NCBI GenBank assembly: GCA_023256455.1
Contig: JAGDXN010000001.1
Span: forward strand, 1-13,283
From: Cuniculiplasma sp.
GTDB taxonomy: Archaea; Thermoplasmatota; Thermoplasmata; Thermoplasmatales; Thermoplasmataceae
Length of the DNA: 13,283 nt
Direction: 5' to 3'
Shown: piece by piece, positions 1 to 7,304 of the stretch
Layout: every line of letters starts with the position of its first letter
Position numbering within the stretch: the first letter of the stretch is position 1
The notes under the pieces: model-generated
Seen by the model: the letters and a program-made list of their open reading frames with translations, nothing else
The model's database searches: none
What the model was told of the DNA's origin: nothing
Translations under genes and position numbers: made by a program

Positions 1-16
1 GCTTTCTGCGCAAAAT
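1..16 (+). repeat. 16-bp direct repeat, copy 1
   Basis: The sequence GCTTTCTGCGCAAAAT occurs here at the window edge and again, identically, at 356-371. Similarity stops right after the repeat in both copies. Whether it extends further left cannot be seen because the window begins here. Confidence 0.8.
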
Positions 17-70
17 GCTATGCTGTGTTGCTCACTTTTTCCGCTCCATCGCTTTCCATGTGTGGAATGT

Positions 71-88
71 GCTCATGACGCTCATGAC
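71..88 (+). repeat. tandem 9-bp repeat
   Basis: Two back-to-back copies of gctcatgac. They are followed at once by a 6-bp stem, 3-nt loop hairpin (89-103, ccgaaa/tttcgg). The function is unknown. Confidence 0.6.
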
Positions 89-300
89 CCGAAATTTTTT
101 CGGATAATTTCATGTGTAGCTCTATGTATTTCACCATAGCATACATGTACAGGTATGTACATATGCCTTCTCATAAATTTTAATGCTAATCTGAAAAAAA
201 CTACCAAGACTTTGTACCAAAACTCGACTAATTTCTGAATAAGTGTTAAATTTGGATAAAATTTGTATAATAACTGTTAAAAAAGGGGTTGGTGATGAGT

Positions 301-346
301 GATTTTTGGAAAATCGATCACTTTCACCATGGTGGTGACCGTCACC
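301..346. repeat. cluster of short inverted repeats
   Basis: Three perfect inverted repeats sit together: gatttt/aaaatc with a 3-nt gap (301-315), the 10-bp palindrome caccatggtg (325-334), and ggtgac/gtcacc with a 1-nt gap (334-346). Such density is unusual for a 46-bp stretch. It could be a recombination or protein-binding site. Nothing assigns a function. Confidence 0.5.
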
Positions 347-355
347 ATACATGAA

Positions 356-371
356 GCTTTCTGCGCAAAAT
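356..371 (+). repeat. 16-bp direct repeat, copy 2
   Basis: This is an exact match to positions 1-16, on the same strand and 355 bp downstream. The two copies could be target-site or internal repeats of a small non-autonomous element, or the footprint of a duplication. No gene explains them. Confidence 0.8.
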
Positions 372-453
372 CGTCATGTGCATTTTACTCAAGAAGGATG
401 TGTCGGATAGGCGATATTTGCAAAATGGTGGAACGGAAAAAACGGTCTCTCAA

Positions 454-529
454 TAAACTTTTTCTTTCTTTAAACTTTTCTTTCTTTAAAAAAGAAATAA
501 AAGTTTAATCAAAAGAAAGAAAATAATAA
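454..529. repeat. pyrimidine/purine direct and inverted repeat block
   Basis: A near-identical unit (taaac, then T-rich cttt repeats) occurs twice in tandem with a period of 17 bp (454-474 and 471-490). It is followed by imperfect inverted counterparts rich in aaagaaa (491-507 and 511-522). On the + strand RNA this could fold into a long A-U hairpin. It lies directly before the open frame of the truncated ATPase, so it marks the likely junction between foreign or scrambled DNA and the old gene. Confidence 0.5.
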
Positions 530-582
530 ACAATTTTGTATCTGAATATGGAATACCGGAATTCGAAGAAAGTATATCATCC

Positions 583-1497
583 TTGATTGAGAATTCAACC
601 GACGACTCATATATTAAGACAGAAATTATAAACATGATTCAGGAAAATAAAAAAGACATCGATCTGAAGTTCATCAATGAGGTTAAAGAATATTATACGC
701 TGCAGGACCAGCTTTTTTCTCTCACACTTCAGGAAATCCAGGCAGAGAGGACAGGAGAAACGGCCCTGATGAATCAGAAACGGGAAGAGGTAAAAGCACT
801 TAGAAAATACATTCTGAACAGATTTTTCATTTTGAGGATGAAGCTCAGGTTTGCCGAGAAGCACTATATGACTCCCTTCAGGAAAGAGGCAAGGAGGAGG
901 GCCATAGAACTTCTATCTCTGGTTAATATAGCAGGACCTGAGATAGTTGTAGATTCCTATCCCCACGAGCTTTCTGGAGGAATGCAGCAAAGGGCAATGA
1001 TCGCCATGGCCCTTGCCTCCAATCCTAAAATGCTCATTGCAGATGAACCCACAACAGCCCTTGATGTAACAACTCAGGCTCAGATACTTGAAATCATTAA
1101 GGATTTAAACCAGCTTATAGGAATGGGTGTTCTTTTCATTACCCACGATTTGGCGGTAATTGCAGAAATGTGTGACAGGGTCGGTGTAATGTATGCTGGA
1201 AACCTGGTTGAAGAAACAACCACTACTGAGATATTTAATGATCCAAAACATCCTTACACTGTGGGGTTGATGAACTCTGTTCCAAGAGCCGATAAGAAAA
1301 GGGAGAGGGAAATTAAACTGGATACTATTCCCGGAACAGTTCCAAATCTCATAACGCCTCCAAGCGGATGCAGATTCCATCCAAGATGCAAGTTCGCAAT
1401 GGATATATGTTCTCTCAAGAAACCAAAGCTTGTGGAGATTTCCCCGCAGCATAAGGTGGCCTGTTTCCTGTATTCAGACGAGTCGGAGGTTGATTAA
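583..1497 (+). pseudogene. dppD: DppD/OppD-type peptide ABC transporter ATPase, 5'-truncated
   Basis: This is the C-terminal part of a dipeptide/oligopeptide transporter ATPase, 304 codons from a TTG at 583. Visible motifs are the signature SGGMQQR (131-137), Walker B MLIADEPTTALD (150-161), the H-loop TH (187-188) and the oligo_HPY tail with four cysteines (C263, C269, C276, C294), which in some family members bind a [4Fe-4S] cluster. Walker A and the Q-loop, which should precede residue 95, are absent. Residues 1-95 are instead a charged helical stretch, like the insertions of Thermoplasmatales homologues. The same frame stays open upstream to a stop at 487-489 and looks coding from about 530, but offers no better start and no Shine-Dalgarno. 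The downstream ATPase follows after 1 nt. The product cannot bind ATP normally on its own. It is most likely a remnant or 5'-disrupted gene, less likely a split subunit. Confidence 0.8.
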
Positions 1498-1498
1498 A

Positions 1499-2950
1499 AT
1501 GGAAAATGAAAAAACTTTGTTGTATGTTTCAAACGTTTCCAAGTTCTTCCAAATAACGGGGGGAGTAGGACGAAAGAAGAAATATGTAAGGGCAGTTGAT
1601 TCAGTCTCATTCTCACTGAATGAAGGCGAGACTCTTGGTGTTGTGGGTGAAACTGGCTGCGGGAAAACAACTCTGGGAAGAAGCATACTTCAGCTAATAA
1701 AACCAACCGCCGGCGATGTATTTATTGATCTTCCTGACGATATTATGAGGGAAGTAATGGAGATTGACAGAAGACTTTCACTCTTTTCTGAGGAGGATAT
1801 GGAATCAGATGAGTACATAGATCTGAAAGACAGATTTGAAGAAATTGCTCAAGAATATTCACTCACAAGAATGAGTGGAAGAAAACTGAAGGAATACAGA
1901 AAATTGATGCAGCCTGTTTTCCAGGATCCCTTTTCTTCACTTGATCCAAGAAAACTCATTAAGGATTCCATCGCAGAGCCCATGAAATTATTAACCGATA
2001 TGAATCAAACTGAGATAATGGATAAGGAAATCAGTCTGATTTCAGAAATAGGGCTGAGCGAAGACCATCTTTACAGATTTCCCCACGAATTCAGCGGTGG
2101 GCAGAGACAGAGGATAGGAATCGCAAGGGCCATATCCATAGAACCAAAACTTCTTGTTCTGGATGAGCCAACCTCTGCGCTTGATGTTTCCGTTCAGGCC
2201 CAGATATTAAACATCCTGAAGGACCTTCAGAATTCAAGAGGAATATCCTATGTATTCATAAGCCATCATCTAAGCGTCATAAGGATGATGGCAGATCGTG
2301 TTGCGGTTATGTATCTTGGAAAAATGGTCGAACTTGCTGAAACAGAGGAACTATTCACAGATATGCTCCATCCATATACAAAGGCGCTTCTTTCGGCCAT
2401 ACCCATACCGGATCCATCCATAAAGAGGGAGAGGATTGTGCTTGAGGGTGAAATTCCGAGCCCGGCCAATCCGCCAAAGGGCTGCTATTTCCATCCAAGG
2501 TGCCCCGTGGCCATGAAAAATTGTGGATGGTCTCCAAGGGACCTCATAAACCCCATAAAAGAAATGCTGGACCCGTACAGAAATCAGGAGGCATCTTCCC
2601 TGCCTGAAATAGTTGAAATAGTTTCAGACGAGGAGGAAAACGTCATAGAGCTTGTATTCAAGGAGGGTCAGGAGTTTGACAGGGATACTGTTAAGGAGCA
2701 GATACATTCCATGGTTCTTAAAGAGGCATCGAAGAAGGGCGGCGTAAAATATTCCGCAATAGAATCTCTTGAGTATTCAGAGGAGGGAACGCTCATAATA
2801 TCTCTCATACAGTGGGACACCCCAAAAATGCGTGAACCAAGAAAGGGACATATGGTTTCCTGTCTACTCTATGACTACAACTATTATGATGAAAGTAAAA
2901 GGGTAAATGAGGATGCCGGTAAATCAGCAAAAACCAAAATTAACTTCTAG
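1499..2950 (+). CDS. dppF: DppF/OppF-type peptide ABC transporter ATPase
   Basis: Cytoplasmic ATPase that powers peptide uptake, normally as a heterodimer with DppD. The start is the ATG at 1499, one base after the preceding stop, with a strong Shine-Dalgarno GGAGGT at 1485-1490. This gives 483 aa, clearly longer than the usual 320-340. Motifs in order: Walker A GETGCGKT (50-57), Q-loop QDPFSSLDP (142-150), signature SGGQRQR (199-205), Walker B LLVLDEPTSALD (218-229) and H-loop H256. The oligo_HPY tail has cysteines C329, C335, C342 and C455. Two insertions explain the length: an acidic helical one between the Walker A domain strand and the Q-loop (about 80-135), and about 100 residues (345-448) that separate the last cysteine from the other three. 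All catalytic motifs are intact, so this gene looks functional although its DppD partner does not. Confidence 0.93.
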   Translation: MENEKTLLYVSNVSKFFQITGGVGRKKKYVRAVDSVSFSLNEGETLGVVGETGCGKTTLGRSILQLIKPTAGDVFIDLPDDIMREVMEIDRRLSLFSEEDMESDEYIDLKDRFEEIAQEYSLTRMSGRKLKEYRKLMQPVFQDPFSSLDPRKLIKDSIAEPMKLLTDMNQTEIMDKEISLISEIGLSEDHLYRFPHEFSGGQRQRIGIARAISIEPKLLVLDEPTSALDVSVQAQILNILKDLQNSRGISYVFISHHLSVIRMMADRVAVMYLGKMVELAETEELFTDMLHPYTKALLSAIPIPDPSIKRERIVLEGEIPSPANPPKGCYFHPRCPVAMKNCGWSPRDLINPIKEMLDPYRNQEASSLPEIVEIVSDEEENVIELVFKEGQEFDRDTVKEQIHSMVLKEASKKGGVKYSAIESLEYSEEGTLIISLIQWDTPKMREPRKGHMVSCLLYDYNYYDESKRVNEDAGKSAKTKINF

Positions 2951-3284
2951 AGATAAAAAAAGGGAGAATTCCAGATGGGCTCTTTCTGCAAAGGAGCTCA
3001 AAACCGGAGAGATTCTCATCTACATTTTTTCTGATTTTATAAGGTATGGATATTTCTTTCTTGTTCTTTTTTTCAATCTGGTTGTGGTATTGCTACAGTC
3101 ATACTATTCAAGTTCATTTCTTCAAAGGATGCTAAACTATGGGTATCCCTATAATCAATTTGGTGGATTATATGAAATTTATTTTATCTTTCTCATAGTT
3201 CCGGTAGAAATTTTACTTTTTTATTATGAAATAAAGCTTTACTTTACAAAAATTAGAAAGAAGATATATGGAGAAACTTTTTAG
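2907..3284 (+). CDS. small membrane protein, two predicted helices, unknown function
   Basis: I do not recognise this 125-aa protein. It has a basic, soluble N-terminus (residues 1-45), a hydrophobic segment at about 47-66, a short Ser/Tyr-rich loop, a second hydrophobic segment at about 88-108 and a basic C-terminal tail. With positive charge at both ends, both termini are probably cytoplasmic. It overlaps the end of dppF by 44 nt in another frame, which implies translational coupling and one transcript. A second ATG at 2913 is an alternative start. Its position between a transporter ATPase and a substrate-binding protein suggests an accessory or stabilising subunit, but that is inference from location only. 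Confidence 0.65.
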   Translation: MRMPVNQQKPKLTSRDKKRENSRWALSAKELKTGEILIYIFSDFIRYGYFFLVLFFNLVVVLLQSYYSSSFLQRMLNYGYPYNQFGGLYEIYFIFLIVPVEILLFYYEIKLYFTKIRKKIYGETF

Positions 3285-3352
3285 AATTGTAATTTACAAA
3301 TACTTGCTAAATTGCAATGTTTTAAATTAATATATTCGGTTTGGAATTCGAA

Positions 3353-3395
3353 ATATATATATAGTGATTTTCCACTACATCCTAAAATTAGGAGG
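3353..3395 (+). promoter_or_regulatory. TATA box and Shine-Dalgarno of the substrate-binding protein gene
   Basis: An alternating TATATATA at about 3353-3363, preceded by purines that could serve as BRE, sits about 25 nt before a likely transcription start near 3385-3390. A clear Shine-Dalgarno GGAGG (3391-3395) follows, 6 nt before the ATG at 3402. This gene therefore seems to have its own strong promoter and need not depend on the truncated dppD transcript. Confidence 0.6.
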
Positions 3396-3401
3396 AAAAA
3401 A

Positions 3402-6266
3402 ATGACAGAAAACAATAATACTGGAGTTGCTCCACCTTCCTTCACACCACCAAAAGGTGCTGGAAAGGCAAGGTTGATAGCAATAATAGTAGCAGTAATA
3501 ATTGTAGTATCGGTGGCTGGTTTTGCTGCCTTTGAGCTGGTACCAAAACCTGCAGCAAAGGTTCTGAACTCATCAAATCAGGCCATATCCTATGAGGTAA
3601 ATTTTAACACGCCTCTGAAATCGGTGTATTATAATTTTGGCGATTTGCAGTCAGGAACAATAAGCACAAGTGGAATAACAAACGGTGTATACGCTGATTT
3701 AAGCAGTGGTCTTCTTTTCCTGAACCATACTTATAATCAGGGTGGTACCTTTATTCTTTCAGTGCAGCCAACATACTCCAACGGTACAGTTGGTCCTGTT
3801 TATGAAAAACAGGTCGTAACAGTTGCACCAAATCTTGTCAGTACAACAGAATCAGCCGGACTCCTTGCAGTGAATACCTCAGCATCCACCGGTCTCGTAT
3901 CATCTTTTCCGGGTAATAATGTATTCACACCAGGTGCTAAGATTTCACTGATTGCAGGATATTTCACTGAACCTTCAAACACATCCTATCAGGTGTACAA
4001 GCAGGTTGTGACTCCTTACTTCAATGGCACAGCCCAGTCTTCGACCACATTCAATTATGGATTTGATAACGGAACATATGTCCTGAATGCAACCAACGCA
4101 ACAATGGTAATTAACGCACCTTCCCAACTCACATATATTACCGCTCAAATAGCAACATACACAGGCATTGTAAATGTAAAATCAGGTGCGGTGACGAATT
4201 CAACTGCCATATCTGCAGTTTACGATTATCTTGTAGCTCCCGCAAATATGGTTGCTGCTTTGCATGTTGTAACTACTTCAAAGGTCCACGGAACATTCAC
4301 AAATGCAGAACTTGAAACAGGAGGATTTAAAACTCTTGATCCTCAGATCGCATATGATACAGTCAGTGATGAAATTCTTGCAAACACCTATGAGCAGCTG
4401 ACAACATACAACGGCTCAAGTGTGAGCGGATACTCACCCTATCTGGCTTCTTTCCTTCCAACGCCTGGACACGGCATAAATGTAAAGTATCATAACTACA
4501 CTGTGAAGGCAACAACAGCCGAGGGTGCAAGCGGCAATTTCAACTACACTGTCAATGTAACGCCCGGTGAGAACTATACCTGGACCATAAGGGCAAACGC
4601 TACATTCCAGAACGGTGTTCCCGTAACTGCTTATGATGTGTACTATTCTCTTGTGAGAGATCTTCTGTTCACATCGAATGCAAACAATCCAGGATGGATC
4701 ATAGCCCAGTATTTGCTACCAGGAAACTACTATGCATCCAACACCTATTACAACATAACACAGAATCTCACATATAGCAACGCAACAAATCAGGTGTTCA
4801 TGCACTTCCAGAAGCCAATGGCAGAGGCCCTTGTTTACCAGATATTCTACACGTCCGGAACATACATAACAAGTGCACAGTGGCTCATACAGCATGGAGC
4901 AGGAATAACATTCACTCCGGCTGGATTCAAGAACTATGAGGCACAGGGATATCCATCTGGATATAACACATATGTACAGTTCCATGTTGATGCAAACGGA
5001 CCATATATGATATATTCAGAGTCACAGTCTTCCAAGGTTGTACTTGAGGCAAACCCGAACTTTACATCACCTAACAAATGGGTTCTGTACCCATCCTACA
5101 AGTTTGTGGTCATTGAATATATAGCAGAACCATCAACAACTTACCTGGACCTTGAAAGTGGCACAGCTCAGTCAGCAGGTATACCGACCTCATCATGGAA
5201 TGAAGTACAGGGTTTGCAGAAGGCAGGCAAGGTTAACGTGGCATCAGGTCCAACCATAAGCATATTCTGGTATAACTTCAACGCCAATGTTAACCTCAGC
5301 ATGGCATCTTCAGCAACACCTGGAATAAATATGCCATTTGACATGTTTACATCCCTCCATGCAAGGAGAGCCTTTGCATTTGCCTATGACCACAACTACT
5401 TCCTTAACCAGGACGTTGGAAACGCACTTTTCAATACAACCTTTGCTTCCAATTATGCTGGAATGATACCCAACGGTATGATTGGCGGTGTACCCTATTC
5501 TCAGCTCAACAACAGTGCAAACCAGTCATGGATAGGTCAGGATGGAGTGGGATTCAACATGGCACTTGCAGAGCAGAACTGGCACATATTCATAAAGAAC
5601 TGGGACAACAATTCAAACATAATTGCAGACAAGATGCAGATAACATACAGTAACGGTGTAGATATGTACAATGGTTCAGCCCTTGACATACCCATATACA
5701 TATTCTCAGCTGATCCAGTGGACCTTAATGGAGCAACAATGTGGGGTCAGGCACTTCAGAAGATAATCCCGGGCCTTAAGTTCCAGGTAATTCCAACTGC
5801 ATTCCCGACACTCCTTGGAAACCAGGTTCAGGGATCAAACCCAATGCCCATATATCTGCTTGGCTGGGCACCGGACTATCCATTCCCAACAGATTACCTC
5901 AACCCAATGGCAAACCCGCTTAACTCAACCACATATCCTGGACCAAACGATTTCACACCATGGTGGTTCGGATACAACTCATCAAACCCATACCACAATG
6001 TCACTGAAGCAATGATAATGAAACAGATGATATCAGACTACAAGAACGGAACGGCCCAGGTATCAACACAGAAGGCACTTGTCTGGTTCTGGAAGATGAA
6101 CAGAGACCTCATAAACATGACGTTCTACGTTTACACAGAGCAGACCAATGCCTTCCTTGTGCTTTCAACATCAGTGAACTTCACTCAGGCAAAGGAATAT
6201 GAAATGGGAACAGTTTGGTTTGGTGCGTACTTCCTTTACAACGACTTTGCACCAGCATCATCTTAA
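3402..6266 (+). CDS. membrane-anchored family 5 extracellular solute-binding protein
   Basis: A 954-aa peptide-type substrate-binding protein (SBP_bac_5), the external receptor of the adjacent ABC transporter. The start is the ATG at 3402 behind GGAGG; an upstream in-frame ATG at 3312 is rejected because it would code through the promoter. Residues 1-23 are polar, and 24-45 form one hydrophobic helix without a clear lipobox, so it is probably an uncleaved N-terminal anchor. Residues about 53-142 resemble a PKD/Ig-like domain (YNFGD at 77-81, HTYNQGGTF at 109-117). The SBP_bac_5 fold starts near 305 (LDPQIAYDT, 312-320) and continues to near the C-terminus. I count at least 30 N-x-S/T sequons, fitting a heavily glycosylated surface protein of an acidophile. 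Usual bacterial family length is 500-600 aa. The bound ligand cannot be read from the sequence. Confidence 0.9.
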   Translation: MTENNNTGVAPPSFTPPKGAGKARLIAIIVAVIIVVSVAGFAAFELVPKPAAKVLNSSNQAISYEVNFNTPLKSVYYNFGDLQSGTISTSGITNGVYADLSSGLLFLNHTYNQGGTFILSVQPTYSNGTVGPVYEKQVVTVAPNLVSTTESAGLLAVNTSASTGLVSSFPGNNVFTPGAKISLIAGYFTEPSNTSYQVYKQVVTPYFNGTAQSSTTFNYGFDNGTYVLNATNATMVINAPSQLTYITAQIATYTGIVNVKSGAVTNSTAISAVYDYLVAPANMVAALHVVTTSKVHGTFTNAELETGGFKTLDPQIAYDTVSDEILANTYEQLTTYNGSSVSGYSPYLASFLPTPGHGINVKYHNYTVKATTAEGASGNFNYTVNVTPGENYTWTIRANATFQNGVPVTAYDVYYSLVRDLLFTSNANNPGWIIAQYLLPGNYYASNTYYNITQNLTYSNATNQVFMHFQKPMAEALVYQIFYTSGTYITSAQWLIQHGAGITFTPAGFKNYEAQGYPSGYNTYVQFHVDANGPYMIYSESQSSKVVLEANPNFTSPNKWVLYPSYKFVVIEYIAEPSTTYLDLESGTAQSAGIPTSSWNEVQGLQKAGKVNVASGPTISIFWYNFNANVNLSMASSATPGINMPFDMFTSLHARRAFAFAYDHNYFLNQDVGNALFNTTFASNYAGMIPNGMIGGVPYSQLNNSANQSWIGQDGVGFNMALAEQNWHIFIKNWDNNSNIIADKMQITYSNGVDMYNGSALDIPIYIFSADPVDLNGATMWGQALQKIIPGLKFQVIPTAFPTLLGNQVQGSNPMPIYLLGWAPDYPFPTDYLNPMANPLNSTTYPGPNDFTPWWFGYNSSNPYHNVTEAMIMKQMISDYKNGTAQVSTQKALVWFWKMNRDLINMTFYVYTEQTNAFLVLSTSVNFTQAKEYEMGTVWFGAYFLYNDFAPASS

Positions 6267-6275
6267 CCATAACCA

Positions 6276-6290
6276 TTTTTTTAATTTTTT
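6276..6290 (+). terminator. T-rich archaeal terminator after the binding-protein gene
   Basis: Runs of seven and six T within 15 nt, beginning 10 nt after the stop codon, match the U-tract terminators used by archaeal RNA polymerase. The same AT-rich stretch leads into the TATA box of the next gene. Confidence 0.55.
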
Positions 6291-6295
6291 ATACT
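6288..6295 (+). promoter_or_regulatory. candidate TATA box for the 301-aa membrane protein
   Basis: The sequence tttatact lies about 22-26 nt upstream of the GTG at 6314, and there is no Shine-Dalgarno between them. This spacing is what a leaderless archaeal mRNA starting at the GTG would need. Confidence 0.4.
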
Positions 6296-6313
6296 AATTT
6301 TTAATAACCTTTT

Positions 6314-7219
6314 GTGAACAATATTTTGTATGTATTACTGACAGAAATTTTAATGACTCCATTCATAGTTTATGTCGTTGTATATATTTCAAAGAAATAT
6401 TCTGTCATGAATACAGTATCAATTTCAGTGGTTATGTTTTTGCTTTCAATGATGTCTGGAATGTTAAATTCTATCAATTATTACATTATTTTTCCAGATG
6501 GCTTTATTAACAACGTGGCAGCATTCAACATTTCCATGTTTGAAATGTCTATAATCCTTTCCTATCTTCTTTTAGAGGGTTTCAATGGAAATTTAACCCG
6601 GATGAATCCAACCCATGCAAAATGGTTTGCCTTACTTGTGGGATGGAACGAAATATCCATGGCCCTTCTTCTATACACCCTGGCCTTTGGATTCGGAAAT
6701 TCAGGGATAATTAACAACACTTTGAATTTAATAGGTTCCTCTGTAACAGATTATCTTTTCCTTGTTCCAATGCTCATTGAAATGCTTTCGGTCGCAATTC
6801 TTCATTTATATTCCGGACTGGAAAGGAGAATCTCACTTTCCATAATTTTGATGCAGCTGGCAGATCCGGCAGTTTTTGGGAACTCCATTTACATAATTCC
6901 AGGTTCATTGATTTTTACAGTAATTATGATATTTACCATCTGGTATGTATTTTCCTATGCGTTCAACAACAGAAAGGATCTAAAGGGGATGTGGAGAGGG
7001 GAACTCAACTATTTTATATTAATAATAGCCCTTTCCACTGCAGGACTTATTGAACCTATCCTGGTACCGGGAAGCTTTGGCCTGAAATGGATAATATTTG
7101 CATTTTCAATGATAGCCTCCATGATCTTCTACTTTGCCCTATCCTTTAAGGTATTTGATTTTCCAGATTACCACAGGAAAAAGAACAAGGGAGAGGAGAT
7201 ACCTGTACCCATAATGTGA
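6314..7219 (+). CDS. polytopic membrane protein, apparent paralogue of the ferredoxin-fused protein's N-terminal half
   Basis: A 301-aa protein with about eight hydrophobic segments and a short charged C-terminal tail (DYHRKKNKGEE, 285-295). It contains no cysteine and so no metal-cluster motif. Read side by side, it aligns with residues 1-275 of the convergent 663-aa protein. Best blocks are MFLLSMMSGML with IFLAMMNSMLL, FLVPMLIEMLSVAIL with FIFPMSLEMLLTAIM, and a matching helix plus basic loop near SYAFNNRK and EHLYRKQ. The GTG at 6314 is chosen from TATA spacing; an ATG at 6353 (residue 14) is an alternative. I know no named family for it. Possible roles are a membrane partner or regulator of its larger paralogue, but this is inference. 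Confidence 0.8.
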   Translation: MNNILYVLLTEILMTPFIVYVVVYISKKYSVMNTVSISVVMFLLSMMSGMLNSINYYIIFPDGFINNVAAFNISMFEMSIILSYLLLEGFNGNLTRMNPTHAKWFALLVGWNEISMALLLYTLAFGFGNSGIINNTLNLIGSSVTDYLFLVPMLIEMLSVAILHLYSGLERRISLSIILMQLADPAVFGNSIYIIPGSLIFTVIMIFTIWYVFSYAFNNRKDLKGMWRGELNYFILIIALSTAGLIEPILVPGSFGLKWIIFAFSMIASMIFYFALSFKVFDFPDYHRKKNKGEEIPVPIM

Positions 7220-7228
7220 AATTATGGG
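7208..7228 (+). repeat. perfect 8-bp hairpin spanning a stop codon
   Basis: The arms cccataat and attatggg enclose a 5-nt loop that contains the TGA of the 301-aa gene (7217-7219). There is no T-run directly after it, so it is not a simple intrinsic terminator. It may protect the 3' end of the mRNA. Confidence 0.5.
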
Positions 7229-7274
7229 CATGAATGGATATGGAAATATGGGTTTTATCGGACAACCATACTTT

Positions 7275-7304
7275 TAAAAAAAAGGAGATATCTTTTTTAT
7301 TTTA
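7275..7304. terminator. bidirectional terminator between convergent genes
   Basis: An A-run (7275-7282), the short inverted centre ggagatatc, and a T-rich stretch (7291-7304) give a U-tract to transcripts from both sides. The T-rich side overlaps the last codons of the - strand gene. This is the expected arrangement between converging transcription units. Confidence 0.55.

Larger units (their letters stand above)
1..582. other. repeat-rich, AT-rich region without a convincing gene
   Basis: No reading frame here has a recognisable domain or plausible composition. What can be seen is an exact 16-bp direct repeat (1-16 and 356-371), a tandem 9-bp repeat (71-79, 80-88), a small hairpin (ccgaaa/tttcgg, 89-103), overlapping palindromes at 325-346, and a pyrimidine/purine repeat block at 454-529. 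The region abuts an ABC ATPase gene that lacks its 5' half. It may therefore be the edge or scar of a mobile element or rearrangement that removed the start of that gene. That is inference: no transposase and no clear terminal inverted repeats are visible. Confidence 0.6.

Noticed and set aside
131..352. 73-codon open frame on the - strand in the repeat-rich region
   Set aside because: Its histidines come from palindromic DNA, there is no ribosome site or domain, and the stretch lacks coding character.
299..508. 69-codon open frame on the + strand
   Set aside because: It runs through the direct repeat and the A/T repeat block and ends in low-complexity Phe/Lys sequence.
1..582. CRISPR array or structured RNA gene in the repeat-rich region
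   Set aside because: Only two copies of the 16-mer with a 339-bp gap between them; no regular repeat-spacer pattern and no recognisable RNA family fold.
1105..1452. 115-codon open frame antisense to dppD
   Set aside because: It mirrors conserved ABC ATPase motifs on the other strand and has no independent support.
1430..1498. Upstream ATG extending dppF by 23 residues
   Set aside because: It overlaps conserved dppD coding sequence, and the ATG at 1499 has a strong Shine-Dalgarno right before it.
3312..3401. Upstream ATG extending the binding protein by 30 residues
   Set aside because: It would translate the TATA box and Shine-Dalgarno; the ATG at 3402 is correctly spaced from GGAGG.
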